The position numbers and the translations under genes are program-made. A stretch of 7,767 bases of DNA from Rhodoferax sp. Its GTDB lineage: Bacteria > Pseudomonadota > Gammaproteobacteria > Burkholderiales > Burkholderiaceae_C. Shown here piece by piece: positions 1-6,363 of this stretch. The notes beneath the pieces were generated by a model that did not search any database, was not told the origin of the DNA, and saw only the letters and a list, made by a program, of their open reading frames with translations. The stretch's first letter is position 1. Each line of letters starts with the position of its first letter. The DNA lies in NCBI GenBank assembly GCA_029946045.1, contig JAQSDS010000041.1, positions 1 through 7,767 on the forward strand. The letters are read 5' to 3'.

Positions 1-1244
1 TTTTTCCAGCGGGCATAACTGCCAATCACCATGAACAACAGCACCGGCGTCATGATGGGAGCAAAGACGGCGTTGAAGTAGGGCGGACCCACCGACAGTT
101 TTCCCAGGTTCAGCGCATCAATGACCAGCGGGTACAGCGTGCCCAGCAGCACAGCGGCGGCGGCTGTGGTCAGTAAAACATTGTTGACCAGCAAAAAAGT
201 CTCCCGGGAGATGAGAGAGAACGTGCCACCGGAACGCACTTTGCCTTGACGGGCGGCAAACAAAATCAATGAACTTCCCACCACCACGGCAAGAAACAGC
301 AAGATGAACACGCCTCGTTTGGGGTCGGTGGCAAAGGCATGAACCGATGTCAACACCCCCGAGCGCACCAAGAAGGTGCCGAGCAAACTAAGCGAGAACG
401 CAATGAGCGATAGCATGATGGTCCAGCTTCTGAATAGGCCGCGTTTCTCCGTGACTGCCAGCGAATGGATCAGTGCAGTGCCAACCAGCCATGGCAGAAA
501 AGAGGCGTTTTCAACCGGGTCCCAGAACCACCAGCCACCCCAACCTAATTCGTAATAGGCCCACCAGGATCCCATTGCGATGCCAATGGTCAGGCAAATC
601 CAGGCGGCAGTCGCCCACGGGCGGGTCCAGCGCGCCCAAGCTGCGTCGAGTCGGCCGTTGAGCAACGCGGCAATAGAAAACGCGAATGGAATCGACATGC
701 CGACATATCCCATGTAAAGCATGGGAGGGTGAAACACCAAGCCGGGGTCTTGCAGCAGCGGGTTCAAGTCACGGCCGTCCGCCGGAATTTCGGCCAGGCG
801 CTCAAAAGGGCTCGAAGTGATCAGCATGAAGAGCAGGAAACCCACGGCGATCAGCGCCAACACACCCAACACGCGCGACACCATGGCATCGGGCAATTGG
901 CTTGAAAAAAGTGACACCGCCATCATCCAGCTGCACAGCATCAGCAACCACAGCAAGAGTGATCCTTCATGGCCTCCCCACACTGCAGCGATGCGGTAAA
1001 TGTCGGGCAACTGGGTGTTGGAGTGCTGGGCTACGTAAAGCACTGAAAAGTCATTGCTGTAAAAAGAGTAGGTCAGACATAAAAAAGAAAAGCCAACCAG
1101 TAGCCACAAAACTTGTGCGCCAGGGCGTGCCATGGCCATCCAGTCAGCACGTCCTTGTTGGCCGCCAGCCAGACTCAGGGTGCCAAATGCCGCAGCAACA
1201 AGCAAGGCAAGAATGAGGGCGAAATGTCCAAGTTCAGGAATCAT
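1..1244 (-). CDS. ccmF: CcmF, cytochrome c heme lyase subunit (partial; C-terminal part beyond the left edge)
   Basis: CcmF is the large integral-membrane subunit of the System I heme lyase, which takes heme from holo-CcmE and attaches it to CXXCH motifs of apocytochrome c on the periplasmic side. I translated the frame from the ATG at 1244 to the window edge: 414 codons with no stop or frameshift, out of about 650 usual for the family. The N-terminus begins MIPELGHFAL. The WWD heme-handling signature (GGWWFWDPVENASF) has WWFWD at residues 238-242. Family-conserved histidines are visible at 172 (HPPMLYMGYVG), 260 (ALIHSLAVTEK) and 302 (SVHAFATDP), close to E. coli H173, H261 and H303. Many hydrophobic segments fit a polytopic protein. 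It starts 48 nt after the ccmE stop with only a weak ribosome site, so it is probably translated from the same message. The next genes to the left are expected to be ccmG/dsbE and ccmH. Confidence 0.97.
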   Translation of the reverse strand, partial: MIPELGHFALILALLVAAAFGTLSLAGGQQGRADWMAMARPGAQVLWLLVGFSFLCLTYSFYSNDFSVLYVAQHSNTQLPDIYRIAAVWGGHEGSLLLWLLMLCSWMMAVSLFSSQLPDAMVSRVLGVLALIAVGFLLFMLITSSPFERLAEIPADGRDLNPLLQDPGLVFHPPMLYMGYVGMSIPFAFSIAALLNGRLDAAWARWTRPWATAAWICLTIGIAMGSWWAYYELGWGGWWFWDPVENASFLPWLVGTALIHSLAVTEKRGLFRSWTIMLSLIAFSLSLLGTFLVRSGVLTSVHAFATDPKRGVFILLFLAVVVGSSLILFAARQGKVRSGGTFSLISRETFLLVNNVLLTTAAAAVLLGTLYPLVIDALNLGKLSVGPPYFNAVFAPIMTPVLLFMVIGSYARWK

Positions 1245-1292
1245 GGTGCGTCTCGGGGTATGAAAAAAAGAGGCTGGTAAATGACCAGGGCG

Positions 1293-1742
1293 TTACTTCA
1301 GCGTTTTGCCGGCTTTTTCGATTTCGGCCTGGTCCAGCGCATGCTGGGCTTCGGGCGGCATGTAGTTTTCATCATGTTTGGCGAGCACTTCCGACGCGGT
1401 GAATTTGCCATCGGTGCCAAGTTGCCCTTGCGCCACCACCCCCTTGCCTTCGCGGAACAGGTCTGGCAGGATGCCGGTGTAGGTCACGGGAACTTCCTTG
1501 ATGCTGTCGGTCACGACAAATGCTACCGTCAGGTTGTCGCGTTTGACCGAGCCTTGCTTGACCAGACCGCCAATTCGGAAGGCACGGTTTTGCGGCGCTT
1601 CGCCGGCACCGACTTGGGACGGCGTGAAGAAAAAGACCAGGTTGCTTTGAAAAGCATTGAGGACGAAGTAGGCGGCCAGGGAGAGGGCAGCCAGGGCGCC
1701 AATAATCATGGCAGTGCGTTTGTGACGAGGTTTCATGGTCAT
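1293..1742 (-). CDS. ccmE: CcmE, periplasmic heme chaperone
   Basis: CcmE covalently binds heme delivered through CcmABCD and passes it to the CcmF/H lyase. The 149-residue product has the family layout: a short basic cytoplasmic tail (KPRHKR), one membrane anchor at about residues 11-30, and a periplasmic OB-fold domain that includes [12 protein letters not shown]. The heme-binding HxxxY motif is intact: H123 and Y127 in [11 protein letters not shown], equivalent to E. coli H130 and Y134. This makes it the HxxxY type rather than the CxxxY variant. A second in-frame ATG lies two codons in (1736), so the start could be 1742 or 1736. It begins 8 nt after the ccmD stop. A 155-codon frame on the opposite strand (1281-1748) is a shadow of this gene. 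Confidence 0.97.
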   Translation of the reverse strand: MTMKPRHKRTAMIIGALAALSLAAYFVLNAFQSNLVFFFTPSQVGAGEAPQNRAFRIGGLVKQGSVKRDNLTVAFVVTDSIKEVPVTYTGILPDLFREGKGVVAQGQLGTDGKFTASEVLAKHDENYMPPEAQHALDQAEIEKAGKTLK

Positions 1743-1750
1743 GGCTGAGC

Positions 1751-1924
1751 TTAATCTTGATGTGAGTCAGTTTCATTTAAAAGGTTTCGCAGAATCTCGC
1801 GCCGTTTGGCGCGAACCTGCCAGATTTCGGCCACAACAACCAGAGCGGTCGCACCAAAGCTGCCCCAGACATAGAAGGCGTAACCGCCCATGTGAAAAAA
1901 GTCTTCTACGCTAAGCCACTGCAT
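1751..1924 (-). CDS. ccmD: CcmD, small membrane subunit of the heme exporter
   Basis: This is a 57-codon gene, found by translating the gap between ccmC and ccmE. The product starts [20 protein letters not shown] and has one membrane helix (about residues 15-34), followed by a positively charged stretch ([10 protein letters not shown]). That is the architecture of CcmD, which holds CcmE in the CcmABC complex and is needed to release holo-CcmE from it. The [10 protein letters not shown] segment, with its conserved tyrosine, is characteristic of the family. The ATG lies inside the end of ccmC, giving a 14-nt overlap in a different frame, and the TAA is 8 nt before ccmE. Start, length and position all fit. 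Confidence 0.92.
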   Translation of the reverse strand: MQWLSVEDFFHMGGYAFYVWGSFGATALVVVAEIWQVRAKRREILRNLLNETDSHQD

Positions 1925-2648
1925 GTTTCACCCACTCCGTATGACGTTCCCGATCCAGAATAATGGTGCGTACCCGCACCAGCGCAATGGCGATGGTGTA
2001 CATCCAGAAGGCCAGCACCATGATCAACATGCCCGTCAGCATGGTCGAGGCCATGGATGAACCTTTTAGGGATACCGATGCACCCTGATGCAGGGTGTTC
2101 CACCATTTCACCGAGAAATAAATGATGGGCACATTCACCGCACCGACCAGCGCCAGGATGGCGCAGGCCTTGTCGGCGCGGCGCGGGTCGTCAATGCTGG
2201 CTTGCAACGCCAGAAAACCCAGGTACAAAAACAGCAAAATCAGCTCGGAAGTCAGGCGTGCGTCCCACACCCACCAGGCACCCCACATCGGTTTGCCCCA
2301 AAGGGCGCCAGTGACCAAGGACAAAAAGGCAAACAGCGCGCCGGTAGGTGCCAAGGCCGAGGCCATCATGCCTGACAAGCGGGTATTGAAGGCCAGTCCG
2401 AAACCTGCCCAGCCGGCCATCACCAGGTAAATGAACATGGACATCTGAGAGGCCGGGACATGGACAAAAATGATGCGGTATCCCTGGCCCTGCTGGGCAT
2501 CAACCGGTGCCACAAAGAACGATATCCACAAGCCTACCAGTGCCAGTATGGTCGCCAGGGCGGCAAACCAGGGCCACATTTTCCCTGCCAAAAAATAAAA
2601 ATTCTGGGGGGAAGAGAACTTGAACCAATGAATCACGCGTGTTTTCAT
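1911..2648 (-). CDS. ccmC: CcmC, heme exporter / heme-handling membrane protein
   Basis: CcmC presents heme at the periplasmic face of the inner membrane and, with CcmE, forms the heme-CcmE adduct. The 245-residue product shows six hydrophobic segments and the tryptophan-rich WWD signature at about residues 122-133 (WGAWWVWDARLT). The two histidines expected to ligand heme are present: H63 in FVHVPASQMS and H187 in NTLHQGAS (E. coli H60 and H184). Its ATG overlaps the TGA of ccmB in an ATGA arrangement, so translation is probably coupled. Its own TAG lies within the beginning of ccmD. Length and motifs are complete. Confidence 0.97.
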   Translation of the reverse strand: MKTRVIHWFKFSSPQNFYFLAGKMWPWFAALATILALVGLWISFFVAPVDAQQGQGYRIIFVHVPASQMSMFIYLVMAGWAGFGLAFNTRLSGMMASALAPTGALFAFLSLVTGALWGKPMWGAWWVWDARLTSELILLFLYLGFLALQASIDDPRRADKACAILALVGAVNVPIIYFSVKWWNTLHQGASVSLKGSSMASTMLTGMLIMVLAFWMYTIAIALVRVRTIILDRERHTEWVKHAVA

Positions 2649-3340
2649 TCCAGGGAAATCCTCAAAGCGGCTGCCGTAGCCAGGGGAGAGAAAAAGACCG
2701 AGAGCACCAGCAGTGCGGCCATCAGCGACAAGTGGCCACCAATGCCCAGGCCGGCGGCGTCAGCTTCAACCGCACCTGCACCAAAAATCAGGACCGGAAT
2801 ATACAGCGGCAGGATCAACAAAGACAGCAAAACCCCTGCGCCCCGTACGCCCAAAGTCAGCGCTGCGCCAATGCTGCCGATCAGGCTCAGGGTGGGTGTG
2901 CCCAGCAGCAGTGACAACATCAGGATGCCCAAGGCCCGGGAGTCCAGACCAAATTGAAGTCCCAGCACCGGTGCCATCAGGACCAAAGGCAAACCAGCCA
3001 GTAAAAAATGGGCTAACGCTTTGGCCAGCACCAGCAACGCCAGAGGTGTGTTCGAGAGTGCCATTTGTTCTAGCGAGCCGTCGGCGTAATCGGTGGCAAA
3101 CATGCGTTGCAACGACAACATGGCAGCCAGCAGGGCGCTGACCCACAGTACGCCGGGCGCCATGCGCAGCAGTAAAGCTGATTCCGGCCCGACCCCGAGC
3201 GGAAACAGGCTGGCGATGACAACAAAAAACACCAAGGGCGTCAGCACCTCACCCTTTTGTCGCATCCCCAGCGAAATTTCACGCCGGAGTACGGCCAGCA
3301 GCACATGGCCAAGTCCGACGGGTTTCACGACGCTGTTCAT
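2645..3340 (-). CDS. ccmB: CcmB, ABC-type heme exporter permease
   Basis: CcmB is the membrane permease partner of the CcmA ATPase; the complex powers release of holo-CcmE from CcmC. The 231-residue product is strongly hydrophobic, with about six predicted helices (roughly 33-50, 60-77, 100-125, 135-160, 163-185 and 203-225). Family marks include the N-terminal LRREISLGMRQKGE segment, the FATDYADGSLEQ stretch at 81-92 and the LPLYIPVLIFGAGA stretch near 177-190. The length is close to the usual 220-230 residues. The start ATG overlaps the ccmA TGA as ATGA, and its stop overlaps the ccmC ATG in the same way. Confidence 0.96.
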   Translation of the reverse strand: MNSVVKPVGLGHVLLAVLRREISLGMRQKGEVLTPLVFFVVIASLFPLGVGPESALLLRMAPGVLWVSALLAAMLSLQRMFATDYADGSLEQMALSNTPLALLVLAKALAHFLLAGLPLVLMAPVLGLQFGLDSRALGILMLSLLLGTPTLSLIGSIGAALTLGVRGAGVLLSLLILPLYIPVLIFGAGAVEADAAGLGIGGHLSLMAALLVLSVFFSPLATAAALRISLE

Positions 3341-4005
3341 GGTGCCTGTAGCTCCAGCATTCGTGCGGGTACATTGCCAATGGGTACGCGCTGGTGGCTG
3401 GTCAACACCGCCAGCCCGCCTTTTGCCAGGTGGCTAGCAATCAAATCTGCCAGTAAAGTAATACCGGCTTCGTCCATGGCCACATAAGGTTCATCCAGCA
3501 CCCAGAGCCGGGCTGGGCTCATGGCCAGCCGGGTCAGAGCAACGCGGCGCTTCTGTCCCTGTGACAGGTGACGTACCAGTTGCCGGCCACGCCCGCGCAG
3601 GCCAAAACGTGTCAGTACCGCCTGTGTCTCGGACCTGTCTGGGGCAAAGCCGCCCAGAGCTGTGGTGAAAGCCAGGTTTTCGTCGACCGTCATGGACTCC
3701 TGCAAGGCATTCAAGTGGCCCAAATAGCACAGGTCTTGCCGGTAGGCCTCGCGCTGTGCGTGAATGGGGTTGCCGTTCCAGAGAATGTCTCCGGCTTCTA
3801 TCGAAGCCAGACCGCAGACCATGCGTAACAGGCTGGTTTTCCCGACCCCGTTGGCCCCGGCCACATACAGCCAGCTACCGGCTTCGAGCTGGCAATCAAC
3901 GTTCTTGAAGAGTTGCCGTCCGCCCCTGGTACAACCAAGCTTGGAAAAAGTCAGAGATGGCGTAGTGTTCTTCAAGAGCAGGGAGGGCACAGAATCAAAA
4001 AGCAA
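3337..4005 (-). CDS. ccmA: CcmA, ABC-type heme exporter ATP-binding subunit
   Basis: CcmA hydrolyses ATP for the CcmABCD complex on the cytoplasmic face. Counting from the upstream-most TTG, the 222-residue product has Walker A GANGVGKT at 50-57, the CcmA-like YLGH segment near 104-107, the ABC signature LSQGQKRR at 147-154, Walker B WVLDEP ending at 173, and the switch histidine H204 in LTSHQ. The start is uncertain. There is no ATG before the Walker A region; candidates are TTG at 4005, GTG at 3990 and TTG at 3975, with an in-frame TAA just upstream at 4012-4014. None has a clear Shine-Dalgarno sequence. The residues before about 18 (PSLTFSKLGC) look non-conserved, so a shorter start is possible. 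It follows rquA by 40 nt in the same direction. The C-terminus overlaps ccmB. Confidence 0.95.
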   Translation of the reverse strand: MLFDSVPSLLLKNTTPSLTFSKLGCTRGGRQLFKNVDCQLEAGSWLYVAGANGVGKTSLLRMVCGLASIEAGDILWNGNPIHAQREAYRQDLCYLGHLNALQESMTVDENLAFTTALGGFAPDRSETQAVLTRFGLRGRGRQLVRHLSQGQKRRVALTRLAMSPARLWVLDEPYVAMDEAGITLLADLIASHLAKGGLAVLTSHQRVPIGNVPARMLELQAP

Positions 4006-4045
4006 AATATCTTATGTCAAGACGTGGGTCATTCTTGAGCGGAGA

Positions 4046-4822
4046 TCAACGGGTGATCACTACTTTTTGGTAGAGCCCGCCAAAATAGGTTTGCTTGTCA
4101 ATGTGCAGGTTTTGACAGTCTGACGGCAGCCAGTCGGCAATTTGCCCGTTCCACAAATCCATGGCAAAGGGTTCCAGCGTGGTCAGAATAGGCACCATGA
4201 TGTACCGAAATGGGCTCAGTGCCTTGGGCTTGTGGTAATCGACAAACACCACTTTGCCGCCGGGTTGGGTGACACGCAGGGCCTCAGCGATGGTTTTTTT
4301 GCGGACCTCGGCGGGTTGTTCGTGCAGCAGAAAAAACACCACGACGGTGTCATGGCTGGCGTCGGCAAAGTGCAGGGCAGATGAATCCTGCTGCAGCACG
4401 GTGACTTGCTTTTGATGACCTAGCTTGTCGTGCAGGTTGGTGATTTGCACGGGTGCCACGTCGATCAAATTCAGATGGCCTTGCGGCCCCAGGCGGCGCA
4501 CCAAGTGTTCAGTGAAATTGCCATAGACACAGGCCACTTGTAGCACGTTGCCATTGATGACCTCGCCCATTTCCTTCAGTGCCAGGTCACGAAGCCGTGA
4601 AAAATTGCCCCACAAAATCAGGTTGACCAGCCATTGACGCTCGAACACACGCACCGCGTTGGGGTGCGTGTAGGCCCACCAGTAGGTTGCCTCCAGGTAA
4701 TGAGGAACCGTGACGGGCGCGGCGACGGTGACGGCGCCGGAGGGCTGAGCGGCAAGCGTGCCTTCGTTTACGTCGGTACTGGTTTTATTAAAAATCATGG
4801 TCTGGTCACAGATGGCAGACAC
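4046..4822 (-). CDS. rquA: RquA, rhodoquinone biosynthesis protein (SAM-dependent, methyltransferase fold)
   Basis: RquA converts ubiquinone to rhodoquinone by replacing a ring methoxy group with an amino group. Rhodoquinone is a low-potential carrier used with fumarate reductase and in reverse complex I/II reactions under anoxia. The 258-residue product has a class I methyltransferase core but lacks the usual motif I (E/DxGxGxG). It has instead QVACVYGNF at 95-103, a hallmark of RquA as I recall the family. Other marks are YLEATYWWAYTHP at 42-54, ERQWLVN at 61-67, the acidic residue D121 in LIDVAP, QQDSSAL at 144-150 and PGGKVVFVDYHKP at 187-199. The first possible start is GTG at 4822; ATG at 4798 (codon 9) is an alternative, and neither has a strong ribosome site. 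The conserved part begins near residue 40, so both starts are compatible. A generic UbiE/COQ5-like methyltransferase is the alternative label, but motif I argues against it. Confidence 0.92.
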   Translation of the reverse strand: MSAICDQTMIFNKTSTDVNEGTLAAQPSGAVTVAAPVTVPHYLEATYWWAYTHPNAVRVFERQWLVNLILWGNFSRLRDLALKEMGEVINGNVLQVACVYGNFTEHLVRRLGPQGHLNLIDVAPVQITNLHDKLGHQKQVTVLQQDSSALHFADASHDTVVVFFLLHEQPAEVRKKTIAEALRVTQPGGKVVFVDYHKPKALSPFRYIMVPILTTLEPFAMDLWNGQIADWLPSDCQNLHIDKQTYFGGLYQKVVITR

Positions 4823-4869
4823 CAGCTCACTGCGTTGGTGCCCGTGGGAAATGAAGGGTTTGACCGCAT

Positions 4870-4916
4870 GCTAACCGAAGTGGAAAAATTGTTCAGTCCC
4901 AAGTTTCCATGTTAGC
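4870..4916 (-). other. Possible hairpin in the rquA 5' leader
   Basis: Read on the minus strand, GCTAAC (4916-4911) pairs with GTTAGC (4875-4870). Inside it, TGGAAA (4909-4904) pairs with TTTCCA (4886-4881), leaving a 17-nt loop and an asymmetric 1/5-nt internal bulge. If transcription starts near 4922 the structure would lie early in the rquA leader. Twelve pairs split by a bulge is modest and could be chance; no known riboswitch class is recognised. Confidence 0.3.
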
Positions 4917-4928
4917 TGCCATGGCCGG

Positions 4929-4934
4929 ATATTA
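4929..4934 (-). promoter_or_regulatory. Candidate -10 element of the rquA promoter
   Basis: The minus-strand hexamer TAATAT matches the sigma-70 TATAAT consensus at four of six positions. With a start site near 4922 it would put the centre of the FNR box exactly at -61.5, the classic spacing of a class I FNR-activated promoter. The -35 region (about CTGGGC at 17 bp spacing) is poor, as expected for an activator-dependent promoter. A class II arrangement (-41.5, start near 4942) would use the weaker GGCTTT. The leader to the GTG would be about 100 nt. Confidence 0.4.
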
Positions 4935-4966
4935 AGTGTCTCGAAGGTAAAGCCCAGCTGGCGAGC

Positions 4967-5000
4967 TCCCATTTCATTGATTTAAATCAATGAAATGGGA
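4967..5000. repeat. Perfect 34-bp palindrome containing the FNR box
   Basis: The two 17-nt halves, beginning TCCCATTTCA and ending TGAAATGGGA, are exact reverse complements with no mismatch or spacer. The symmetry continues ten bases on each side of the 14-bp FNR core, much further than an FNR dimer contacts. The extra arms could be a second dimeric protein site, a cruciform or RNA hairpin, or a remnant of duplication. No other copy is seen in the window. Confidence 0.95.
4977..4990. promoter_or_regulatory. FNR/Anr-family binding site upstream of rquA
   Basis: The sequence TTGATTTAAATCAA is a full match to the FNR consensus TTGAT-N4-ATCAA, with both half-sites perfect. FNR, Anr and FnrL are [4Fe-4S] regulators that dimerise and bind when oxygen is low; Dnr/NnrR-type nitric oxide regulators recognise nearly the same sequence. 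The site is centred about 161 nt upstream of the rquA GTG and just past the terminator of the preceding gene block, so rquA is its natural target. No gene reads away on the plus strand. Which CRP/FNR paralogue binds cannot be told from the site. Confidence 0.85.
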
Positions 5001-5011
5001 CGCAATGACGC

Positions 5012-5037
5012 AAAAGCCGCTGGATTCAGCGGCTTTT
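5012..5037 (-). terminator. Intrinsic terminator after the GST gene
   Basis: AAAAGCCGCTG (5012-5022) and CAGCGGCTTTT (5027-5037) form a perfect 11-bp stem with a GATT loop. It begins 23 nt past the GST stop codon. On the minus strand the U-run is four bases, followed by GCGTCA; on the plus strand it is five T, so the element may work in both directions. It separates the pfp-reductase-GST block from the rquA promoter, whose palindrome starts only 11 nt further on. Confidence 0.8.
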
Positions 5038-5060
5038 TGTGTGAGCGCCTGACGTTTTTG

Positions 5061-5669
5061 TTACTTGATCAAGCCTTCGGCGCGCAGCGCCTCCTGCACC
5101 GCTGGCCGGGCAGCCACACGCGCCAAAAATGCCTGCAGATGACTCAAGCCAGAGATATCCAAGCCCACATGCTTGCTCCAGCTGGCCACCACAAACAGGT
5201 AGGCATCGGCCACCGTAAAGGTATCGCCCAGCAGGTAGTCTTTGCCGGCCAGCTCGCCATCGACCCAGTTCATTCTTGACGTCAGTCGCGTCTTGGCCAT
5301 TTCCTTGGCCTCTGCAGGCATGCCCGGGGCGAACAGGGGGGAAAAGCCTTTGTGCAACTCGGTGCCAATGGTATTGAGCCATTCCTGCAGTTTGTAGCGC
5401 TCCCAGGTGCCATTGGCGGGCGCCAGTTGTTTATTAGGCACCTGATCGGCAAGGTATTGCACGATGGCCGGGCCTTCGTGCAGAGTGCGGCCGTCATCCA
5501 GCACCAGGTACGGCACGTAGCCAAGGGGGTTGATGCTGTAGTAGTCGGTGCCGTCTGCCAGCTTGTGGGTTTTGGTAGGAGCCGCAATGGCTTCAAAGCT
5601 CAGGCCTGACTCTTTGAGCACAATGTGTGGCGACAGCGAGCAGGCGCCGGGTGAGTAGTAAAGTTTCAT
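5061..5669 (-). CDS. gstA: Glutathione S-transferase, beta class (GstA-like)
   Basis: Cytosolic GSTs conjugate glutathione to electrophiles or reduce peroxides and disulfides. The 202-residue product has an N-terminal thioredoxin-like domain (1 to about 80) and a C-terminal helical domain. It closely resembles E. coli GstA as I recall it: MKLYYSPGACSLSPHI, the cis-proline segment YVPYLVLDDG (P53), EGPAIVQYLAD, ELHKGFSPLF and FTVADAYLF. The two beta-class catalytic residues, C10 and H106, are both present. Length matches the family (about 201). It lies 88 nt after the FMN reductase in the same direction. That gap shows no convincing promoter, so the gene may belong to the pfp transcript, and a hairpin terminator follows it. 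The physiological substrate cannot be inferred. Confidence 0.93.
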   Translation of the reverse strand: MKLYYSPGACSLSPHIVLKESGLSFEAIAAPTKTHKLADGTDYYSINPLGYVPYLVLDDGRTLHEGPAIVQYLADQVPNKQLAPANGTWERYKLQEWLNTIGTELHKGFSPLFAPGMPAEAKEMAKTRLTSRMNWVDGELAGKDYLLGDTFTVADAYLFVVASWSKHVGLDISGLSHLQAFLARVAARPAVQEALRAEGLIK

Positions 5670-5757
5670 GAAAATCCAGTAAAAATTTGCTGTGAATCGA
5701 CGACATCTGGTCGATCATGTGATGCTAACGCGTGTCGGTCAGGCGTGTCTGTGGCTG

Positions 5758-6354
5758 TTAATTCACTGTAGTCGCCGAGGGGGCAAATCGCGCCGCAGCC
5801 CATAGCACCTGCTTGACGACCGATTCGACACCGGCGCGCTGTGTGGTGTTCAGGAGCTCGCCATCGGCATCAAAGGCGCTACCCGCCTGGCCCAGCGCGT
5901 ATTGTTGTGGAGTCACCCAGCATTGCAGGTTGAGCAAGAGCGGTGTCAGGTGCGACAGGGAACGCAGACCGCCCAAGGCCCCGGGTGAGGCCGACAGCAA
6001 ACCCACCACCTTGCCCGTAAAGGCTTTTGTGCCTTGTTGCCAGTTGGGGTCGGATTTGACTGGACTCGATGCCCAGTCCAGGGTGTTCTTCAATAAAGCG
6101 GTATAGCTGCCGTTGTACTCCGGCGAGCAGATGACCCAGGCCGGGTGCTGGTACATGATTTCTTTCAAACGAATCACATCCGGAGGCGTGCCGTTCGCCT
6201 CCAGGTCGGCGTTGTACATCGGGATGTCGAGGCTGGAGAGTTCCAGTAGCGTGACCTCGGCGCCAGCTTGTCTGGCCATTTTGGCCGCGACTTTGGCCAA
6301 CTGGCGGTTGAACGATTGGGCGCGGGTGCTGCCCGCAAAAATAAGCAGTTTCAT
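5758..6354 (-). CDS. NAD(P)H-dependent FMN reductase / quinone reductase, flavodoxin-like
   Basis: Members of the SsuE/ChrR/YieF family bind FMN and use NAD(P)H to reduce flavin, quinones, chromate or azo compounds. The 198-residue product shows a flavodoxin-like alpha/beta fold with the FMN phosphate loop GSTRAQSFN at 8-16, the isoalloxazine-contacting SPEYNGSYTALLKNTLDW at 77-94, and a second flavin loop SASPGALGGLRS at 121-132. Length is typical for soluble dimeric or tetrameric members (about 180-200). The ATG is 9 nt after the pfp stop with no clear ribosome site, suggesting translation coupled to pfp. The family is too broad to fix the substrate; quinone or flavin reduction is the safest reading, so no symbol is given. 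Confidence 0.88.
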   Translation of the reverse strand: MKLLIFAGSTRAQSFNRQLAKVAAKMARQAGAEVTLLELSSLDIPMYNADLEANGTPPDVIRLKEIMYQHPAWVICSPEYNGSYTALLKNTLDWASSPVKSDPNWQQGTKAFTGKVVGLLSASPGALGGLRSLSHLTPLLLNLQCWVTPQQYALGQAGSAFDADGELLNTTQRAGVESVVKQVLWAAARFAPSATTVN

Positions 6355-6363
6355 GGTGGCCGC

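Noticed and set aside
1281..1748. 155-codon open frame on the plus strand over ccmE
   Set aside because: It is fully antisense to ccmE, which has an intact HxxxY heme motif and the correct operon position; the plus-strand product resembles no family I know.
2460..3141. Several long plus-strand frames opposite ccmB and ccmC
   Set aside because: They are frames opened by the GC-rich codon use of ccmB/ccmC; the products are proline-, arginine- and serine-rich with no family features.
4634..4915. 93-codon plus-strand frame across the rquA start and leader
   Set aside because: It is mostly antisense to rquA, with a low-complexity GDGDGAG stretch and no recognisable domain; treated as a shadow.
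4893..4922. Ten-codon leader peptide frame (ATG at 4922) before rquA
   Set aside because: It begins at the predicted transcript start with no room for a ribosome site, and has no run of regulatory codons.
5697..5716. ATCGAC...GTCGAT inverted repeat between the GST and FMN reductase genes
   Set aside because: Six-bp arms with an 8-nt spacer are common by chance, and there is no T-run or known operator match.
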